A DNA stretch of 64,000 nucleotides from Chryseobacterium vrystaatense (GTDB taxonomy: Bacteria > Bacteroidota > Bacteroidia > Flavobacteriales > Weeksellaceae). Shown here piece by piece: positions 62,348 through 64,000 of the stretch. A program made the translations under genes and the position numbers. The notes under the pieces were generated by a model. That model saw nothing but the letters and a program-made list of their open reading frames with translations. It ran no database searches and had not been told where the DNA came from. The stretch covers positions 62,001 through 126,000 of the forward strand of contig NZ_JPRI01000006.1 of the NCBI RefSeq assembly GCF_000737765.1, given 5' to 3'. Each line of letters begins with the position of its first letter. Position 1 is the first letter of the stretch.

Positions 62348-64000
62348 CTATTTAGACGTTGTTCTGTCTTTTTCTTCAGAGTTTTTAATTTCTCTTGAAG
62401 AAGCTTTTACAGATTTGTTCCCGAAACTGTATACAACTGATAGCCTTACGAACCGAAGATCATCATAATTCTTATACGTTGTTTTATTATTGTTGGATAA
62501 ACCTGTGTAGGCAATTCTGTTAGATTTAAAAATATCATTGGCATAACAGGTGATCTGCAATTTTTTGTCCATCAGAAAAAGTTTTAAAGCTGCATCAGTC
62601 TGAAACCCTGAGGTACTTCTGTCCAGATTGGTAACCCCCTTTGAAACACTCCATAGATTAGTACTGAAAAATAAGGTTTTTCTTTTGTTTAGGGTAATAT
62701 TAATATCAGCCTTTGTTTCGAAATTCCACCCATTGAGATAGGAAAGCGTAACAGGAGTCGAAGATTGCGACTGACTGTTGAAAACGGTAATGTTGACATT
62801 GGTGTTCAGCCATGGAAATATTTTGAAATAGAAATATTGGTTGAGCCCATAAGACTGGTTCGCGATATAATTAAGGGGTGCTGTATTTTGAATTTTGGTC
62901 CCGCTGTCAAGGATATTAAGCATATCAAAGCCGTTTTTTAGATCTGAATAATACAAAGAAGTAATCATAAAATCTTTATAGCTATAAGTAAGCTCTACAT
63001 TGTTCGTAAATTCGGGAAGGAGGTAAGGGTTACCTTCAGATGTAGAGTACGGTGAGAAAGTATATTTGAATGGGTTTAACAAGCTGAATTCCGGACGGTG
63101 AATCCGTTTTCCGTAATTGATAGAAAACTGATTGTTTTCGTTTAATTTGTAAAGAACATATGCGGTAGGAAAAAATTTGGTATATCTTATTTTTGATTCA
63201 TTGTTTAAAGTTCCGGAATACCCTGTGGTTTCAGTGTTTTCCATTCTTAAGCCTGCCTGAATTTCCCATTTGTCGTTGAGTTCCTTATTTAATGAGAAAT
63301 AGAGAGATTGATTTTTTTCTTTAAAAGTGAACTGGTTGGTTCTGTTCTGATCCAGAACTTCAGTTCCAGTGGTAAGGTCATAAAAATGAATGTCATTCTG
63401 CGTCTTGGTAAAGGAGAGTCTGGCACCATAATTTATATTAACCCAGGAGGTAGGATGCTCTACGTCCAGATTTAGAGAGTAGTTAGTGATTTTCTGATAA
63501 CCGTCATTTTTTCCTGCATCAAAATTCTGTAAACCACTTAAAGCAGCTGCTGTTGTATGGGAGGCAAATAGCTGATTGGTAAGGTTTATATTGTTAAAGT
63601 AATCAAAATCAAAAGCAATTTTTTTACCTGTGGTATCAATGTCATACAGAATATGATAGTTAAAAGAATTGAACTTGTTACTTTTAGAATCTTTGTAGTT
63701 TGTATTTATCACCGAGTTTTTATCATGATCTGCATGGTCGAAAATTTTTGATTCGATTAAAGATTCTACTTCAGGTGAAGAAAAACTTCCAATATACTGG
63801 AGCCCGGTTGTCAGTTTTTTATTTACTTTATAATCAAGAGAAAGTCTTCCTGAGAAATTGTCTGCTAAAGCGGTTTGTTTGCTGTCTTCGATCCATGTGA
63901 CACCGGGATATTCAATTTTGGAATAATTAAGAGGGGCATTATATCCTTTGACATAATTAAGACTTGAAGAAACGATTAATCCTTTGTAATTCAGGTTATA
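62348..64000 (-). CDS. TonB-dependent receptor-type outer membrane beta-barrel protein (partial at its N-terminus)
   Basis: The frame is open from the window edge down to the TAG at 62348, giving at least 550 residues; the apparent start at 63712 is an internal GTG. The visible part is the C-terminal barrel with alternating strands: YNLNYKGLIVSSSLNY, SGRLSLDYKVNKKLTTGLQY, INYGKRIHRPEFSLLNPF (a signature of the outer membrane beta-barrel family OMP_b-brl_3), and YLLPEFTNNVELTYSYKDF. The tail KNSEEKDRTTSK is charged. Plug and TonB box lie outside the window. Likely imports a ferric chelate or glycan; ligand unknown. Confidence 0.85.
   Translation of the reverse strand, partial: YNLNYKGLIVSSSLNYVKGYNAPLNYSKIEYPGVTWIEDSKQTALADNFSGRLSLDYKVNKKLTTGLQYIGSFSSPEVESLIESKIFDHADHDKNSVINTNYKDSKSNKFNSFNYHILYDIDTTGKKIAFDFDYFNNINLTNQLFASHTTAAALSGLQNFDAGKNDGYQKITNYSLNLDVEHPTSWVNINYGARLSFTKTQNDIHFYDLTTGTEVLDQNRTNQFTFKEKNQSLYFSLNKELNDKWEIQAGLRMENTETTGYSGTLNNESKIRYTKFFPTAYVLYKLNENNQFSINYGKRIHRPEFSLLNPFKYTFSPYSTSEGNPYLLPEFTNNVELTYSYKDFMITSLYYSDLKNGFDMLNILDSGTKIQNTAPLNYIANQSYGLNQYFYFKIFPWLNTNVNITVFNSQSQSSTPVTLSYLNGWNFETKADINITLNKRKTLFFSTNLWSVSKGVTNLDRSTSGFQTDAALKLFLMDKKLQITCYANDIFKSNRIAYTGLSNNNKTTYKNYDDLRFVRLSVVYSFGNKSVKASSREIKNSEEKDRTTSK

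Overview
The window is about 64 kb of an AT-rich chromosome from a flavobacterium, most likely Chryseobacterium or a close relative (Weeksellaceae). This rests on Bacteroidota-type promoters (-7 element TAnnTTTG) rather than sigma70 boxes, type IX secretion (T9SS) sorting domains of types A and B, DUF3667, an IcmF-type fused acyl-CoA mutase, a subtype-iii Hcp (TssD), and the sequences of L13, S9, S2, EF-Ts and GltX. It is ordinary chromosome: I see no insertion sequence, phage, integrase, CRISPR array, rRNA or tRNA gene.

Layout. 1-5500: the end of a T9SS type A protein, a 2H phosphoesterase, a PadR regulator with two tandem paralogous membrane proteins, a serine hydrolase lipoprotein, a Dph6-like PP-loop ATPase and a Cys-motif carboxypeptidase-regulatory-like protein. 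5500-10600: the fused acyl-CoA mutase and two membrane proteins. 10900-12800: rplM-rpsI-rpsB. tsf, which usually follows rpsB, lies 15 kb away on the opposite strand. 12800-29600, around that split, is mainly accessory: a WG-repeat protein, three exported proteins sharing a two-cysteine C-terminal domain, trmB, a CarboxypepD_reg-like protein, and three tandem giant T9SS type B proteins with IgGFc-binding-like heads. 29600-32400: accA and gltX; GltX carries an unusual insertion of about 75 residues just before its KMSKS-type motif. 32500-41300: a surface-glycan locus with seven putative glycosyltransferases and a NodB deacetylase, abutting rocD. 42700-46000: a phosphatase-like lipoprotein, an unknown protein, a YdcF protein and an orphan T6SS tube protein. 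46200-57800: housekeeping genes (accC, accB, rpmF, DUF177, pdxA, ribE, an NtrY-like kinase, trmN6, ftsE, rpmH, nrnA, a patatin, an alpha/beta hydrolase, exbD). 57900-64000: a seven-repeat T9SS type A protein, dsbD, and a TonB-receptor-type barrel cut by the window edge.

How the genes fit together. The envelope dominates: secreted adhesin-like proteins, lipoproteins, a glycan locus, and fatty-acid precursor supply (accA, accB, accC). The best candidate for an undescribed system is the 12.8-29.6 kb block. Its three giant proteins have near-identical -7 elements (TAAATTTG, 20-23 bp before each start), and the paralogous small exported proteins sit on both sides. Linking the two families functionally is inference from position alone.

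All calls come from reading the sequence; no database search was run. Many starts were moved downstream of the longest open frame because a TAnnTTTG element lies between the two candidates, or because an ATG replaces a poor start codon.
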